64,000 bases of DNA from Sphingobacterium micropteri (GCF_014692515.1 NZ_JACOIK010000012.1:62001-126000); one strand, 5' to 3'. Shown: positions 1 through 9,279, counted from the first letter of the stretch. Numbers and translations: made by a program. Notes: generated by a model not told the origin, from the sequence alone.

Positions 1-671
1 TACAAGGCCTGAACGCTGCAGAAATTGTTGAGCATGTGCAACGAAAATACGGTTCAAGAACGGTTTTTTCGACTTCTTTCGGTATAGAAGATCAGGTTAT
101 CACACATCTGATTGCACAGTCCGGAAAAGAAATCTCTCTTTTTACATTAGAAACGGGACGTCTTTTTCCGGAAACATATTATGTATGGAATAGGACACTC
201 GAGAAATATAAGCTTCCGATAAAAGCTTATTATCCAGATACCGCTGCTGTAGAGAAAATGGTCACAGAAAAAGGGCCGTCCAGCTTCTATGAATCGGTAG
301 AGAATCGGAAAGAATGTTGTCATATACGTAAAATAGAACCTTTACGTCGTGCCATACAAGGATTTGAAATATGGATTACGGGTATCCGAGCTGAACAGTC
401 CGCTAATCGGGAAGACATGGAAAATGTAGAATGGGATGCTGCAAACAATATTATTAAAATACACCCTTTGTTTCATTGGACATTAGAAGAAGTAGAAAGC
501 TTCTTGAAAAAGAATGGTATACCTTATAACCCCTTACATGATAAGGGGTTCCCAAGTATAGGTTGTCAGCCTTGTACACGGGCAATACGTAAAGGGGAGG
601 ACTTCCGAGCCGGCAGATGGTGGTGGGAAGATAAAAGCAAAAAAGAATGTGGTCTACATGTTACACAATAA
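1..671 (+). CDS. cysH: Adenylyl-sulfate (APS/PAPS) reductase, 5'-truncated by window edge
   Basis: This cytoplasmic enzyme reduces activated sulfate (APS or PAPS) to sulfite with thioredoxin in assimilatory sulfate reduction. The reading frame is open from base 3, and conserved sequence (SFGIEDQV just downstream) continues upstream of the GTG at 36, so the true start lies outside the window. Visible motifs are ETGRLFPETY (substrate loop), ECCHIRKIEPL, GCQPCT and a C-terminal KECGLH with the catalytic cysteine. The CC plus CxxC pairs are the [4Fe-4S] ligands typical of APS-type reductases, so APS is the likelier substrate; this is inference. cysD begins 25 bp downstream and cysN follows, forming one operon. 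Confidence 0.93.
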   Translation, partial: QGLNAAEIVEHVQRKYGSRTVFSTSFGIEDQVITHLIAQSGKEISLFTLETGRLFPETYYVWNRTLEKYKLPIKAYYPDTAAVEKMVTEKGPSSFYESVENRKECCHIRKIEPLRRAIQGFEIWITGIRAEQSANREDMENVEWDAANNIIKIHPLFHWTLEEVESFLKKNGIPYNPLHDKGFPSIGCQPCTRAIRKGEDFRAGRWWWEDKSKKECGLHVTQ

Positions 672-696
672 ACAGTAAATAGATTATAAATAGAAA

Positions 697-1587
697 ATGG
701 ATTATTTAGATCATTTAGAAGCGGAGGCAATATATATCCTGCGTGAGGTAGCGGGACAATTTGAGAATCCTGCACTTTTGTTCTCGGGAGGAAAAGATTC
801 GATAACGTTAGTACATTTGGCAAAAAAAGCTTTTCGCCCGGGAAAATTTCCTTTTCCGTTAGTACATATTGATACAGGTCATAACTTTCCGGAAACGATT
901 GAATTCCGAGATTGGTTGGTCGAGCAGTTAGGCGAAAAACTCATTGTCGGACTAGTGCAGGAAAGTATCGATCAAGGAAAAGCTATAGAGCAAAAAGGAA
1001 AAAATGCAAGCCGCAATCCTTTACAAACCGTGACTCTTTTGGACACAATCGAGAAGTATGGTTTTGACGCTTGTATAGGTGGGGCTCGGAGAGATGAAGA
1101 AAAAGCTAGGGCAAAAGAACGTATTTTTTCTGTACGTGATGAATTCGGACAATGGGATCCAAAACGTCAACGTCCCGAGCTGTGGAATATCCTAAACGGA
1201 AAAATTCATAAAGGGGAGAATGTTCGGGTGTTTCCAATTTCAAACTGGACAGAATTGGACGTTTGGAATTATATTAAACGAGAGAATATTGCATTACCTT
1301 CGATATATTTTAGTCACGAACGGGATGTGGTATTACGAAATGGACAATGGATGGCAGCTGCACCATTTTTACAAATAGACGGAGAAGATATTGTAGAACA
1401 TAAATCAGTGCGTTTCAGAACAGTAGGTGACATGACCTGTACAGCAGCTGTAGATTCCGTTGCAACGGAACTTGATGATATCATCGAAGAAATAAAGGCT
1501 TCAACAGTAAGTGAGAGAGGCGCAAGGATGGATGATAAAGTTTCGGAAGCGGCAATGGAAGAACGTAAAAAACAGGGATATTTTTAA
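697..1587 (+). CDS. cysD: Sulfate adenylyltransferase subunit 2
   Basis: This is the catalytic small subunit of ATP sulfurylase, which makes APS from ATP and sulfate in the cytoplasm together with the GTPase CysN. The PP-loop SGGKDS is at residues 30-35, and the downstream motifs GGARRDEEKARAKERIFS and FPISNWTELDVWNYI are typical of the family. The length of 296 residues is close to the usual 300 or so. It lies between cysH and cysN in the same orientation, 25 bp and 19 bp away, so the three are very probably co-transcribed. The protein ends in KKQGYF, a common CysD terminus. Confidence 0.96.
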   Translation: MDYLDHLEAEAIYILREVAGQFENPALLFSGGKDSITLVHLAKKAFRPGKFPFPLVHIDTGHNFPETIEFRDWLVEQLGEKLIVGLVQESIDQGKAIEQKGKNASRNPLQTVTLLDTIEKYGFDACIGGARRDEEKARAKERIFSVRDEFGQWDPKRQRPELWNILNGKIHKGENVRVFPISNWTELDVWNYIKRENIALPSIYFSHERDVVLRNGQWMAAAPFLQIDGEDIVEHKSVRFRTVGDMTCTAAVDSVATELDDIIEEIKASTVSERGARMDDKVSEAAMEERKKQGYF

Positions 1588-1606
1588 GGAAGTAAGCTAG
1601 AGAGAA

Positions 1607-2851
1607 ATGAATATACTGAAATTTATAACAGCAGGCTCTGTAGATGACGGCAAAAGTACGTTGATTGGCAGATTGTTATATGATACCAATTCGATTTTAG
1701 ATGATCAATTAGAGGCTATAAAAAAGGCCAACCGAAAAAATAATGATGGAACGGTTGACCTGGCGATATTAACAGACGGTCTGAAAGCTGAGCGCGAGCA
1801 GGGAATTACCATTGATGTAGCGTATAAATATTTTCAAACAGAAAAGCGGAAATTTATTATTACCGATGCACCAGGTCATATACAGTACACACGTAATATG
1901 ATAACCGGCGCATCAAATTCGGAGTTGATTATTATTTTAATTGATGCACGTAAAGGAGTTATTGAACAAACGAAGCGTCATTCGTTCCTTGCCAAGCTAT
2001 TGTCATTAAAGAAGGTACTCGTTTGTGTCAATAAAATGGACATGGTTGGATTTGATCCATTTGTTTACGAAAAGATTAAAGCAGATTATCTAACACTGGC
2101 TAGCCGATTGGGACTTGAAAATGTGGATTTTATTCCGGTTTCCGCGTTAAAAGGAGATAATATCGTAAATCGTTCGGAGAATATGCCTTGGTACGAAGGA
2201 GTTTCCTTATTAGATTATCTGGAAACGGTTAATATAGAAGATAAAAAGCCACAGCCGTGGCGTTTTCCCGTACAATGGGTAGTACGACCACAAACAGATG
2301 ATTTACACGATTATAGAGGCTATGCAGGGCGTGTTTTAGGCGATGGCCTAAAGACAGGAGATGAGGTTATGGTGCTACCAAGCGGAGCGAGGAGCAGGGT
2401 AAAAAGCTTGGAATTAGCCGAAAAACCATTGGATCAAGCACAGAATGGACAATCTATTATCGTTCATTTAGCGGACGATGTTGACATTTCAAGAGGAGAT
2501 ATCCTCGTAGCTGTTTCTCAGCCACCATTGGCGGAAAAAAATTTTGAGGCAAATATATGCTGGTTTGATAATAAACCTTTGGATAAAAATCAAATCTATT
2601 TACTACAAAATCATACGACAGTTACTAAAGTTAAGGTGGCTGACGTTCTCTATAAATTTGATGTGAATACGCAGGAAAAGCAATATGAAACAGACATTCA
2701 GCTGAATGATATTGCCAAAATAGAGATTAAGGCCGCTGGTGATGTTGTCTTTGATTTAAATCGTGATTTTCCGGAGAACTCTCAAGGTATTTTAATTGAC
2801 CCCCGAACGAATTTAACCGTTGGCGCTTTAATGATTGAGAATGTAGCGTAA
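1607..2851 (+). CDS. cysN: Sulfate adenylyltransferase subunit 1 (GTPase)
   Basis: CysN is the EF-Tu-like GTPase subunit that couples GTP hydrolysis to APS formation by CysD. GTPase motifs are clear: G1 around residues 10-18 (GSVDDGKST), G3 DAPGH at 87-91 and G4 NKMD at 142-145, followed by beta-barrel domains 2 and 3. The 414 residues end without an APS-kinase (CysC) domain, so this is the stand-alone form. No CysC gene is visible, which fits direct use of APS by the FeS-type reductase encoded upstream. The operon ends here, with a terminator hairpin about 20 bp downstream. Confidence 0.95.
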   Translation: MNILKFITAGSVDDGKSTLIGRLLYDTNSILDDQLEAIKKANRKNNDGTVDLAILTDGLKAEREQGITIDVAYKYFQTEKRKFIITDAPGHIQYTRNMITGASNSELIIILIDARKGVIEQTKRHSFLAKLLSLKKVLVCVNKMDMVGFDPFVYEKIKADYLTLASRLGLENVDFIPVSALKGDNIVNRSENMPWYEGVSLLDYLETVNIEDKKPQPWRFPVQWVVRPQTDDLHDYRGYAGRVLGDGLKTGDEVMVLPSGARSRVKSLELAEKPLDQAQNGQSIIVHLADDVDISRGDILVAVSQPPLAEKNFEANICWFDNKPLDKNQIYLLQNHTTVTKVKVADVLYKFDVNTQEKQYETDIQLNDIAKIEIKAAGDVVFDLNRDFPENSQGILIDPRTNLTVGALMIENVA

Positions 2852-2872
2852 TTAATATATACATAAGAATGC

Positions 2873-2907
2873 AAAAAGCGATGCCGTCATAGGTGTCGCT
2901 TTTTTTT
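2873..2907 (+). terminator. Rho-independent terminator of cysHDN operon
   Basis: A stem AGCGATGCC / GGTGTCGCT (9 bp including two wobble pairs) is followed directly by a run of eight T. It lies about 20 bp after the cysN stop. Confidence 0.85.
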
Positions 2908-3097
2908 GAATAATCAAAATTCTAGATATTATATAATGACCCATAATTGACATTATGTTAAATAGAAAATTATATAATCTCCCCTCATACGATCATTCAT
3001 CCTGCTCCTTGTATTATTTTAATGAATATTCGCTGTTCTTCATTTTTTTTAATAAATTAGCAACCTGAGGGAAAATAATAACTATAATTCATAACAA

Positions 3098-4432
3098 ATG
3101 TCACTTAACTTTAAGAAGTTTATTAAATACGTTGAGGAAAGAAATCCAAACGAACCAGAATTTTTACAGGCTGTTGCCGAAGTTACCGAAGATTTGATAC
3201 CTTATATTAACGAGCGCCACCCCACTTGGAGTGATTTAAAAATATTAGAGCGCATAGTCGAGCCAGAGCGTGTTGTTTCTTTCCGGGTAACATGGTTAAA
3301 TGACAAAAATGAAGTTCAGGTAAACCGTGGATATCGTGTGCAAATGAATAGTGCTATTGGACCCTATAAAGGAGGTCTCCGCTTCTCTCCCACTGTAAAC
3401 TTAAGTATTCTAAAATTTTTAGCTTTCGAGCAGGTGTTCAAAAACAGCTTGACAGGGATACCCCTTGGTGGAGGAAAAGGCGGTTCAGACTTTGATCCTA
3501 AAGGCAAGTCCAATATGGAAATTATGCGCTTTTGTCAAAGCTTCATGACGGAACTATATCGCCATATCGGGCCGGAAACAGATGTTCCCGCTGGAGATAT
3601 AGGTGTAGGAGAACGTGAGGTCGGGTATATGTTTGGTCAGTATAAACGTATTCAAAATAACTTCACAGGCGTATTAACTGGAAAAGGCAAACACTGGGGA
3701 GGCTCTTTTATCCGTCCGGAAGCGACAGGATATGGTTTGCTTTATTTCGTCGAATGTATTTTTGAAAATATAGATGAAGAAATCGCTGGAAAAACGATCA
3801 CTATATCAGGCGCTGGCAATGTTGCCTATTATGCAGCAGAGAAAGCCATACATTTAGGTGCTAAAGTGATTTCCTTATCAAATAGCACAGGTACACTGCA
3901 TGATCCAGAAGGACTGACACTGGAGAAATTGAGCTACGTCACAACGTTGGGGCGTGAATTATCTAAATATCCAGAAAAATTTAAGGCCGCCTCTTTTCAT
4001 GCAGGAAAAACGCCATGGCATCTTAAATGCGATATCGCTCTTCCCTGTGCTACGCAAAATGAACTGGATGCTGAAGATGCTAAGCAGCTTGTTAAACAAG
4101 GTTGTGTATGTGTCGCAGAAGGTGCTAACATGCCTTCTACCGCTGAGGCTATTAAAATATTTCATAAAGCTAAAATTCACTTTGCGCCCGGAAAAGCTGC
4201 AAACGCTGGTGGCGTAGCTGTTTCTGGGCTTGAAATGTCACAGAACTCTATCGGACAGCAATGGCATGCAGAGAAGGTAGATGCCCGTTTAAAAGGTATT
4301 ATGGATAATATTCACAAAACTTGTCTTAAATATGGCAAGGAAGAAGATGGCTATATTAATTATTTAAAAGGCGCAAATATTGGAGGCTTCATCAAAGTAG
4401 GCGCTTCTATGAAAGCACAAGGGTTGGTTTAA
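3098..4432 (+). CDS. gdhA: NADP-type glutamate dehydrogenase
   Basis: This enzyme interconverts glutamate with 2-oxoglutarate and ammonium and is a main ammonium-assimilation route. The length of 444 residues is typical of the hexameric bacterial type. Visible are the substrate-binding segment GPYKGGLRF (88-96), the active-site GGGKGGSDFDPKGKS with Lys127, PAGDIGVGEREVGYMFG, and the Rossmann motif SGAGNVAYYAAEKA. It stands alone, about 245 bp after cysN and ahead of its own strong terminator. The family also contains NAD-specific members; the NADP assignment rests on overall similarity, not on a decisive residue I checked. Confidence 0.95.
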   Translation: MSLNFKKFIKYVEERNPNEPEFLQAVAEVTEDLIPYINERHPTWSDLKILERIVEPERVVSFRVTWLNDKNEVQVNRGYRVQMNSAIGPYKGGLRFSPTVNLSILKFLAFEQVFKNSLTGIPLGGGKGGSDFDPKGKSNMEIMRFCQSFMTELYRHIGPETDVPAGDIGVGEREVGYMFGQYKRIQNNFTGVLTGKGKHWGGSFIRPEATGYGLLYFVECIFENIDEEIAGKTITISGAGNVAYYAAEKAIHLGAKVISLSNSTGTLHDPEGLTLEKLSYVTTLGRELSKYPEKFKAASFHAGKTPWHLKCDIALPCATQNELDAEDAKQLVKQGCVCVAEGANMPSTAEAIKIFHKAKIHFAPGKAANAGGVAVSGLEMSQNSIGQQWHAEKVDARLKGIMDNIHKTCLKYGKEEDGYINYLKGANIGGFIKVGASMKAQGLV

Positions 4433-4454
4433 TCCCCAATTTCGTGTAAATTCA

Positions 4455-4490
4455 AAAGCTCCACAACCAAAATTGTGGAGCTTTATTTTT
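4455..4490 (+). terminator. Rho-independent terminator after gdhA
   Basis: A perfect 12-bp stem AAAGCTCCACAA / TTGTGGAGCTTT with a 6-nt loop, followed by ATTTTT, lies 23 bp after the gdhA stop. Confidence 0.9.
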
Positions 4491-4506
4491 ATCTAATTTT
4501 TAAAAT

Positions 4507-4752
4507 ATGAGAATAATAGCAGAACTTCCTCATCCAGATTGCAAAATATCTATTTTTTCAATGAATCAAAAATTCATCATTAAGTTTGAACAGGGTGTGC
4601 TGGAACAATCTTATAAGCTAGCAGAAACGGACGTAATAGGCGGAGTGAATGGCGTATTTGAACTTCTGGATGAGACATTTATAAGCCAGGTAGTAGAACA
4701 ATTTAAGTCTATGCGTAAAACCTTTATAGAAGCGTATGATAGATATGAATAG
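4507..4752 (+). CDS. Small conserved-type hypothetical protein (81 aa)
   Basis: I do not recognise a named family. The protein is soluble and mixed alpha/beta: an N-terminal half rich in beta-type residues (ISIFSMNQKFIIKFEQG) and a C-terminal helical part (FISQVVEQFKSMRKTFIEAYDRYE). It has no signal peptide or membrane segment. It starts only 17 bp after the gdhA terminator and has its own start codon and coding-like composition, so it looks like a real small gene rather than a chance ORF. It could be read through from gdhA. No function is proposed. Confidence 0.65.
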   Translation: MRIIAELPHPDCKISIFSMNQKFIIKFEQGVLEQSYKLAETDVIGGVNGVFELLDETFISQVVEQFKSMRKTFIEAYDRYE

Positions 4753-4968
4753 ATAATTCTTATAATAGATATATATAACTGATAAACAACGTACTATATT
4801 TATGTTTAACTGAAAACAAAATTAAATTTTGTCCAGTGTTCACGTTTTTTAAGTATTTATATATATCATATGCATGGATTATTTACATAAGCAACATAAA
4901 CCATTGATTAATAGTGTTTTTATTTTTTAAACAAAATATTATTTTGCATAAATGGTATCTATTTTTAG

Positions 4969-5001
4969 AGCTTTTCCAAAATCTGGCACTTTGGAAAAGC
5001 T
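4969..5001. repeat. Perfect 12-bp inverted repeat (hairpin without U-tract)
   Basis: AGCTTTTCCAAA and its exact complement flank a 9-nt spacer. It sits 14 bp beyond the stop of the minus-strand gene at 5016-5282. Neither strand has a clear T-run after the stem, so it could be a 3'-end stabilising hairpin or a weak terminator. The rest of 4753-5015 is AT-rich and shows nothing else I can support. Confidence 0.45.
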
Positions 5002-5015
5002 TAAGAAAAGATGAT

Positions 5016-5282
5016 TTAGAAATCAACTTTTATAATGGATTTCAACGGAATAAGTACACCGTTCTTAATTTGAATATACTGCTCCGTCAACGACCATACC
5101 GTTGTTTCAATCCGTTTTGGCCCGTCCTCCGTTTGGAAAACAATAGTTGTTTTGGATTTAAACTCATTGCCTAGGCGCTGCGCTGCCCATAGTTTGTCAT
5201 ATAACGTAGCTGTATTGTCTACTTCAGCTGGAATAATCTTATAATCTCCAATATGTTCTTTTTCGATGATTTGTGCCGTCAT
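5016..5282 (-). CDS. Small hypothetical protein (88 aa)
   Basis: No family recognised. The protein begins MTAQIIEKEHIGDYKIIPAEVDN and ends in a beta-rich part (TTIVFQTEDGPKRIETTVWS, then IQIKNGVLIPLKSIIKVDF) that resembles a small barrel or Sm-like fold, although I cannot confirm that. It is preferred over the overlapping plus-strand frame (4914-5174) because its composition is protein-like, with balanced charge and alternating hydrophobic strands, while the other is rich in Phe, Leu and Asn. It stands alone between plus-strand gdhA-side genes and the minus-strand oxidoreductase operon. Confidence 0.65.
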   Translation of the reverse strand: MTAQIIEKEHIGDYKIIPAEVDNTATLYDKLWAAQRLGNEFKSKTTIVFQTEDGPKRIETTVWSLTEQYIQIKNGVLIPLKSIIKVDF

Positions 5283-5421
5283 ATACCCAATTTTTTATGT
5301 AAATAATCTCGTTTTCTGTCTTAGCTAAATATAAATATTTGATTTTGACGTTTTATACATAACAACAAAATATTTACATTATTGCTTCCTTTTTAACATT
5401 TATTTGCAACTATATAACCAT

Positions 5422-5460
5422 AAAAAAAACATCCAAACAAGGTTGCCCTATTTGGATGCT
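5422..5460 (-). terminator. Terminator of the sugar-oxidation operon
   Basis: Read on the minus strand, GCATCCAAA pairs with TTTGGATGT across a 13-nt loop and is followed by a run of eight T. It lies 37 bp after the stop of the 5497-6096 gene, closing the eight-gene operon. Confidence 0.88.
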
Positions 5461-5496
5461 TATTTGAACTTACATAAAATTGCTAACTGTACCTAA

Positions 5497-6096
5497 TTAA
5501 GGTGCGAATGCTCTTTCTCCTTTTTTATACGGATAGTTACCATCATATTTACCCGGAATCTTAACATAGCGCAATGCTTTCGTCATTCCAACCTCAGATG
5601 TGAAAAATCCGGTCAATGTTATTTGTTTCAACATGTGAAAGAAATGATTTGGAAGTGGTTCTGCATCTTCGGCTAATTCACTTTGCTTCTGTCCTCTTTC
5701 TTTTTGGAATTCTTTAGCTTCCTTGTCTAACATATTGACAAACTGCAATTGTTCGTCTTTTGATAGTTCTTGGAATTTTTTACCAAATTCCTTTTTCGAC
5801 CGCTCATCTACCCCATCTAAGCCTTCTAGGAAGGCTTTTTGGTCCTGTGGATCATAACAATCCCGGATCATCACCGGAATAAACTCACCTACACCTGCTT
5901 CTTTAGCACCCGGAGTTGACGTTTCAGGTAAAATTGCTTCTGCAAGATCTCCCAAAAAATTCATCGTATCCTTTTCGAACAACACGGCCACTTCTTTGGT
6001 CGCGGGTCTTGTACACCCTTCTAGGAATAAGTTGGCTCCGATAACCGACCCTCCTATTAGCATGGCGACCCGTTGAATTGCTTCTCTTCTATTCAT
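5497..6096 (-). CDS. Gluconate 2-dehydrogenase subunit 3 family protein (small subunit, Tat lipoprotein)
   Basis: This is the small subunit partner of membrane-associated FAD (GMC) sugar dehydrogenases. The N-terminus MNRREAIQRV has a twin-arginine pair at residues 3-4, then a hydrophobic stretch and a lipobox ending in Cys28 (LEGC), predicting Tat export and lipid anchoring. The body matches the family by segments such as LAEAILPETSTPGAKEAGV and FIPVMIRDCYDPQDQKAF. The GMC large subunit at 7570-9252 has no signal of its own, so it would be exported as a passenger with this subunit. It is the last gene of the operon, 16 bp after the Gfo/Idh/MocA gene. No cytochrome c subunit is encoded nearby. 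Confidence 0.88.
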   Translation of the reverse strand: MNRREAIQRVAMLIGGSVIGANLFLEGCTRPATKEVAVLFEKDTMNFLGDLAEAILPETSTPGAKEAGVGEFIPVMIRDCYDPQDQKAFLEGLDGVDERSKKEFGKKFQELSKDEQLQFVNMLDKEAKEFQKERGQKQSELAEDAEPLPNHFFHMLKQITLTGFFTSEVGMTKALRYVKIPGKYDGNYPYKKGERAFAP

Positions 6097-6112
6097 TTTA
6101 ATCTGCTTAAAA

Positions 6113-7540
6113 TTAAATGTTATAATTTATATCCCACCCTTGACGGTATTCCCGTTTCACAAACTGATTTACAAGATCAAAGTTGGTTACTTTCATGGCA
6201 TCCTTATCCCACAATAACTTGAGATTTCTGCCTGGGAACCTGCCATCTACTTGAAGATCTGCCCCACGAATAGCTAAGTTTGCCATTAAAATAGCTTCGG
6301 TAAGTGGTCCTGAAATCTCAAATGGTGCGCTGACTTCCATATTTCCATATCCTGCAATACAAGCTTCTACCCACTGGGCATAGTGTCCGCTTGCTTTGCC
6401 CGGAACACGCGCATATTTTTGTGCTACGGTTTCTTTGCGGCTAGTTGGAAGCAAACGGGCATTATCACCATAAGTATCTGCTAACAACTTTCCTTTTGTA
6501 CCGACAAATAAGATACCGTTACCTCCATCACCGAAAATTTCGTTAGGTTCTAATTCATCCGGACGCGCAGGCTGTATACCTCCGTCCATCCAATGTAAAG
6601 TAATCGGTCCACTGGTTTTTTCCGTTTTTGGAAAGGTCATTGTAACGTGGCTTGATGGCGGACAACTTTCTGGGAAATAGCCTCGTTTGAATTCATCCAC
6701 ATAGATAGTACCCACAGTTGCCTGTACATCTTGTACATATTGAAGTCCTAAGGTACTAAAAGGCACTTCTAGAAGATGACAGCCCATATCACCCAATGCT
6801 CCGGTACCATAATCCCACCAACCGCGCCAATTGAACGGTACAAGTTTTTCGATATAGTCTTTATAGGGAGCCGTTCCTAACCAAAGATCCCAATCTAACT
6901 CCTTCGGCACCGATGCTGTTTGAGTTGGCCAAGGAATGCCAGAAGGCCACACCGGTCTATCTGTCCAACAATAGATGGTATGTACGTCGCCTATTAATCC
7001 AGCTTCATACCATTCTCGGATCTCCCGTGGACCGTCGTTTGACGCTCCTTGGTTTCCCATTTGAGTCACGACCTTATATTTTTTTGCGGCCTCTGTCAAC
7101 ACGCGTGCTTCCCAGACATCGTGTGTCAATGGTTTTTGTACGTAGACGTGCTTACCCAATTCCATCGCAGCTAATGTTTGGATCGCGTGGTTATGATCCG
7201 GAGTGGAAATAGAAACAGCATCTATATGCTTATGTTCCTTGTCCAACATCTCGCGATAATCTTTATAATATTTAGCTTTTGGAAAGTTTTTTATTGCTCC
7301 TGCAGCGCGACGATCGTCTACATCACATAGAAAAGCGATTTCTGCTTTCCCGCTTTTGTGAAAAGACATAATGTCGCCATGACCTTTACCACCTACACCT
7401 ATTCCAGCGATGGACAACTTGTCACTTGGTGCAACAAATCCATTTCCACCCAATACATGACGAGGAACAATCATAAAACCTGCTGCAGCTAAAGCCGCAT
7501 TTTTTATGAAATTTCTTCTTGAGCTATTTGTTTCTTTCAT
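6113..7540 (-). CDS. Tat-exported Gfo/Idh/MocA family oxidoreductase
   Basis: The protein belongs to the NAD(P)-dependent sugar oxidoreductase superfamily; the substrate is unknown. A canonical Tat motif SRRNFIK (from residue 7) is followed by a hydrophobic stretch (AALAAAGFMIV), so export is predicted. The Rossmann segment IAGIGVGGKGHGD and the motif YVQKPLTHDVWEA, whose EKP-type lysine sits in Q-K-P, are visible. At 475 residues it is longer than cytoplasmic members, as usual for the Bacteroidota exported group. Exported members probably carry a tightly bound cofactor, because free NAD is scarce in the periplasm. It lies between the GMC large subunit (29 bp) and the small subunit (16 bp). 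Confidence 0.88.
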   Translation of the reverse strand: MKETNSSRRNFIKNAALAAAGFMIVPRHVLGGNGFVAPSDKLSIAGIGVGGKGHGDIMSFHKSGKAEIAFLCDVDDRRAAGAIKNFPKAKYYKDYREMLDKEHKHIDAVSISTPDHNHAIQTLAAMELGKHVYVQKPLTHDVWEARVLTEAAKKYKVVTQMGNQGASNDGPREIREWYEAGLIGDVHTIYCWTDRPVWPSGIPWPTQTASVPKELDWDLWLGTAPYKDYIEKLVPFNWRGWWDYGTGALGDMGCHLLEVPFSTLGLQYVQDVQATVGTIYVDEFKRGYFPESCPPSSHVTMTFPKTEKTSGPITLHWMDGGIQPARPDELEPNEIFGDGGNGILFVGTKGKLLADTYGDNARLLPTSRKETVAQKYARVPGKASGHYAQWVEACIAGYGNMEVSAPFEISGPLTEAILMANLAIRGADLQVDGRFPGRNLKLLWDKDAMKVTNFDLVNQFVKREYRQGWDINYNI

Positions 7541-7569
7541 GATGTGATACTTTATTTAGTTAAGCTGAT

Positions 7570-9252
7570 TTATAGATTCCCTTTTTTAAGCTCGCTAACT
7601 GCAAAATCTACCGCACGTGCTGTTAATGCCATATATGTTAACGATGGATTGACACAAGCACCCGAAGTCATCGCCGCACCATCAGTTACGAATACATTTT
7701 TCGCATCCCAAACCTGATTATGTTTGTTCAATACAGAATTTTTGGAATCGGTCCCCATACGTGCCGTCCCCATTTCATGAATTCCTTGACCGAAACCATA
7801 GATACTATCGTAAGTGCTGACATTTTTAACACCTATTTTCTCTAGCATATCTTTCATCTCATCCATCATATCCGGACGCATTTTTAATTCATTATCTTTG
7901 ATCTCCATATCCATGGCTAACACAGGTAACCCCCACTTATCTTTCTTATCCTTATCGAGATAGATTCTATTCTCGTGGTACGGTAGGATTTCTCCAAATG
8001 CCCCGAAGCCAACACTCCAGCTACCTGGCTCCAGCATAGCATCTTTCCAATCACCACCAACACTCATTTCTGCAACTTCACCAGACCATCTGCCTCGACT
8101 TGCCGCCCCTTGATACCCAAATCCACGTACATAATCCCGTTTTTTATCGTCACCAGGTACATTAACAAATCGAGGTACATATAAACCAGTCGGCCGCCGT
8201 CCGAAAATATATTTATCTTCGTACCCCTCTACCGTACCACTGGCTCCACAACGAAAATGGTGATCCATAGCATTATGACCAAGCTCACCAGAGCTACTTC
8301 CCAAACCGCCTTCCCAAACATCAGTAGCGGAGTTCATTAATACCCAAGTCGAGTTGAATGCCGAAGCACACACGAAGATGACCTTTGCATGGAATTCATA
8401 GGTTTGGTTCGTTTCTGCGTCAACAATTTCTACACCTGTTGCTTTCTGTGTATCCTTATCATATAATATCCGCGTAACGATAGAGAAAGGACGAAGGGTT
8501 AAATTACCGGTCGCTACTGCAGGAGGTAACGTAGAAGATTGTGTACTGAAATAAGCGCCGAAATTACAACCTAGCCAACATTGGTTTTGATATTGACAAT
8601 TTACACGTCCGTGATGAGGCCTTGTAATATTAGCCGTTCGTCCCATAATAAAATGGCGCTTCCCATTGTATTCTTTTTGCAAACGAGCAGCTAGATCTTT
8701 CTCCACCACATTAAAATCCATCGCGGGAAGAAAATCACCGTCTGGTAACACATCAAGACCATCCCTATTACCTGAAATACCAGCCCATTTCTCTGCATAA
8801 CTATACCATGGCGCAATATCAGCATACCGAATCGGCCAATCTGTACCATGTCCATCCTTTATATTTGCCTCAAAATCCAAATCGGAGAAACGATAACTCT
8901 GGCGTCCCCACATTAAAGAACGACCACCTACATGATAACCGCGATACCAGTCAAATCGCTTAACTTCAGTATACGGACTCTCTTTTTCATTTACCCAAAA
9001 ATCCAGGTTTTTCTCGTTCAACGGGTAATCTCGTTTCAATACGGGATAATCTTTTTCCATTTGCTTGGTCCGACCTCCTCTATGCGGATATTCCCAAGTA
9101 TCTTTGTTCGCGTGATAGTCTTTTATATGCTCAACGTTTCTCCCGCGCTCCAGCATGATGGTTTTCAGCCCTTTCTCCGTAAGCTCCTTCGCTGCCCAAC
9201 CACCGCTGATGCCTGATCCGATGACAATTGCATCATAAACATTATCTGCCAT
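7570..9252 (-). CDS. GMC-family FAD-dependent sugar dehydrogenase, large subunit
   Basis: This flavoprotein probably oxidises a sugar or glycoside hydroxyl in the periplasm. The N-terminal FAD-binding motif is AIVIGSGISGGWAAKEL; further on are GGRSLMWGRQSYR and NQCWLGCNFGAYF. The C-terminal GMC active-site pair is His492 (HEMGTARMG) and Asn535 (VNPSLT). At 560 residues it is typical of gluconate 2-dehydrogenase and glucoside 3-dehydrogenase large subunits. It has no signal peptide, and the Tat-bearing small subunit is two genes downstream. Together with Gfo/Idh/MocA enzymes and a TIM-barrel isomerase, the context suggests 3-keto-sugar chemistry, which is inference. The C-terminal DGAAMTSGAC segment is the normal GMC region, not a flavinylation site. 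Confidence 0.92.
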   Translation of the reverse strand: MADNVYDAIVIGSGISGGWAAKELTEKGLKTIMLERGRNVEHIKDYHANKDTWEYPHRGGRTKQMEKDYPVLKRDYPLNEKNLDFWVNEKESPYTEVKRFDWYRGYHVGGRSLMWGRQSYRFSDLDFEANIKDGHGTDWPIRYADIAPWYSYAEKWAGISGNRDGLDVLPDGDFLPAMDFNVVEKDLAARLQKEYNGKRHFIMGRTANITRPHHGRVNCQYQNQCWLGCNFGAYFSTQSSTLPPAVATGNLTLRPFSIVTRILYDKDTQKATGVEIVDAETNQTYEFHAKVIFVCASAFNSTWVLMNSATDVWEGGLGSSSGELGHNAMDHHFRCGASGTVEGYEDKYIFGRRPTGLYVPRFVNVPGDDKKRDYVRGFGYQGAASRGRWSGEVAEMSVGGDWKDAMLEPGSWSVGFGAFGEILPYHENRIYLDKDKKDKWGLPVLAMDMEIKDNELKMRPDMMDEMKDMLEKIGVKNVSTYDSIYGFGQGIHEMGTARMGTDSKNSVLNKHNQVWDAKNVFVTDGAAMTSGACVNPSLTYMALTARAVDFAVSELKKGNL

Positions 9253-9279
9253 ACCTTTTCTATTTTTTTAATTTGTTTT

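Noticed and set aside
4914..5174. Plus-strand ORF of 86 codons opposite the 5016-5282 gene
   Set aside because: Composition (Phe, Leu and Asn rich) is not protein-like; the minus-strand frame over the same DNA looks better.
7570..9252. Possible ApbE flavinylation site DGAAMTSGAC in the GMC protein
   Set aside because: It sits in the normal C-terminal GMC region next to the VNP motif and lacks the S/T-G-A-T pattern, so it is not a flavinylation site.
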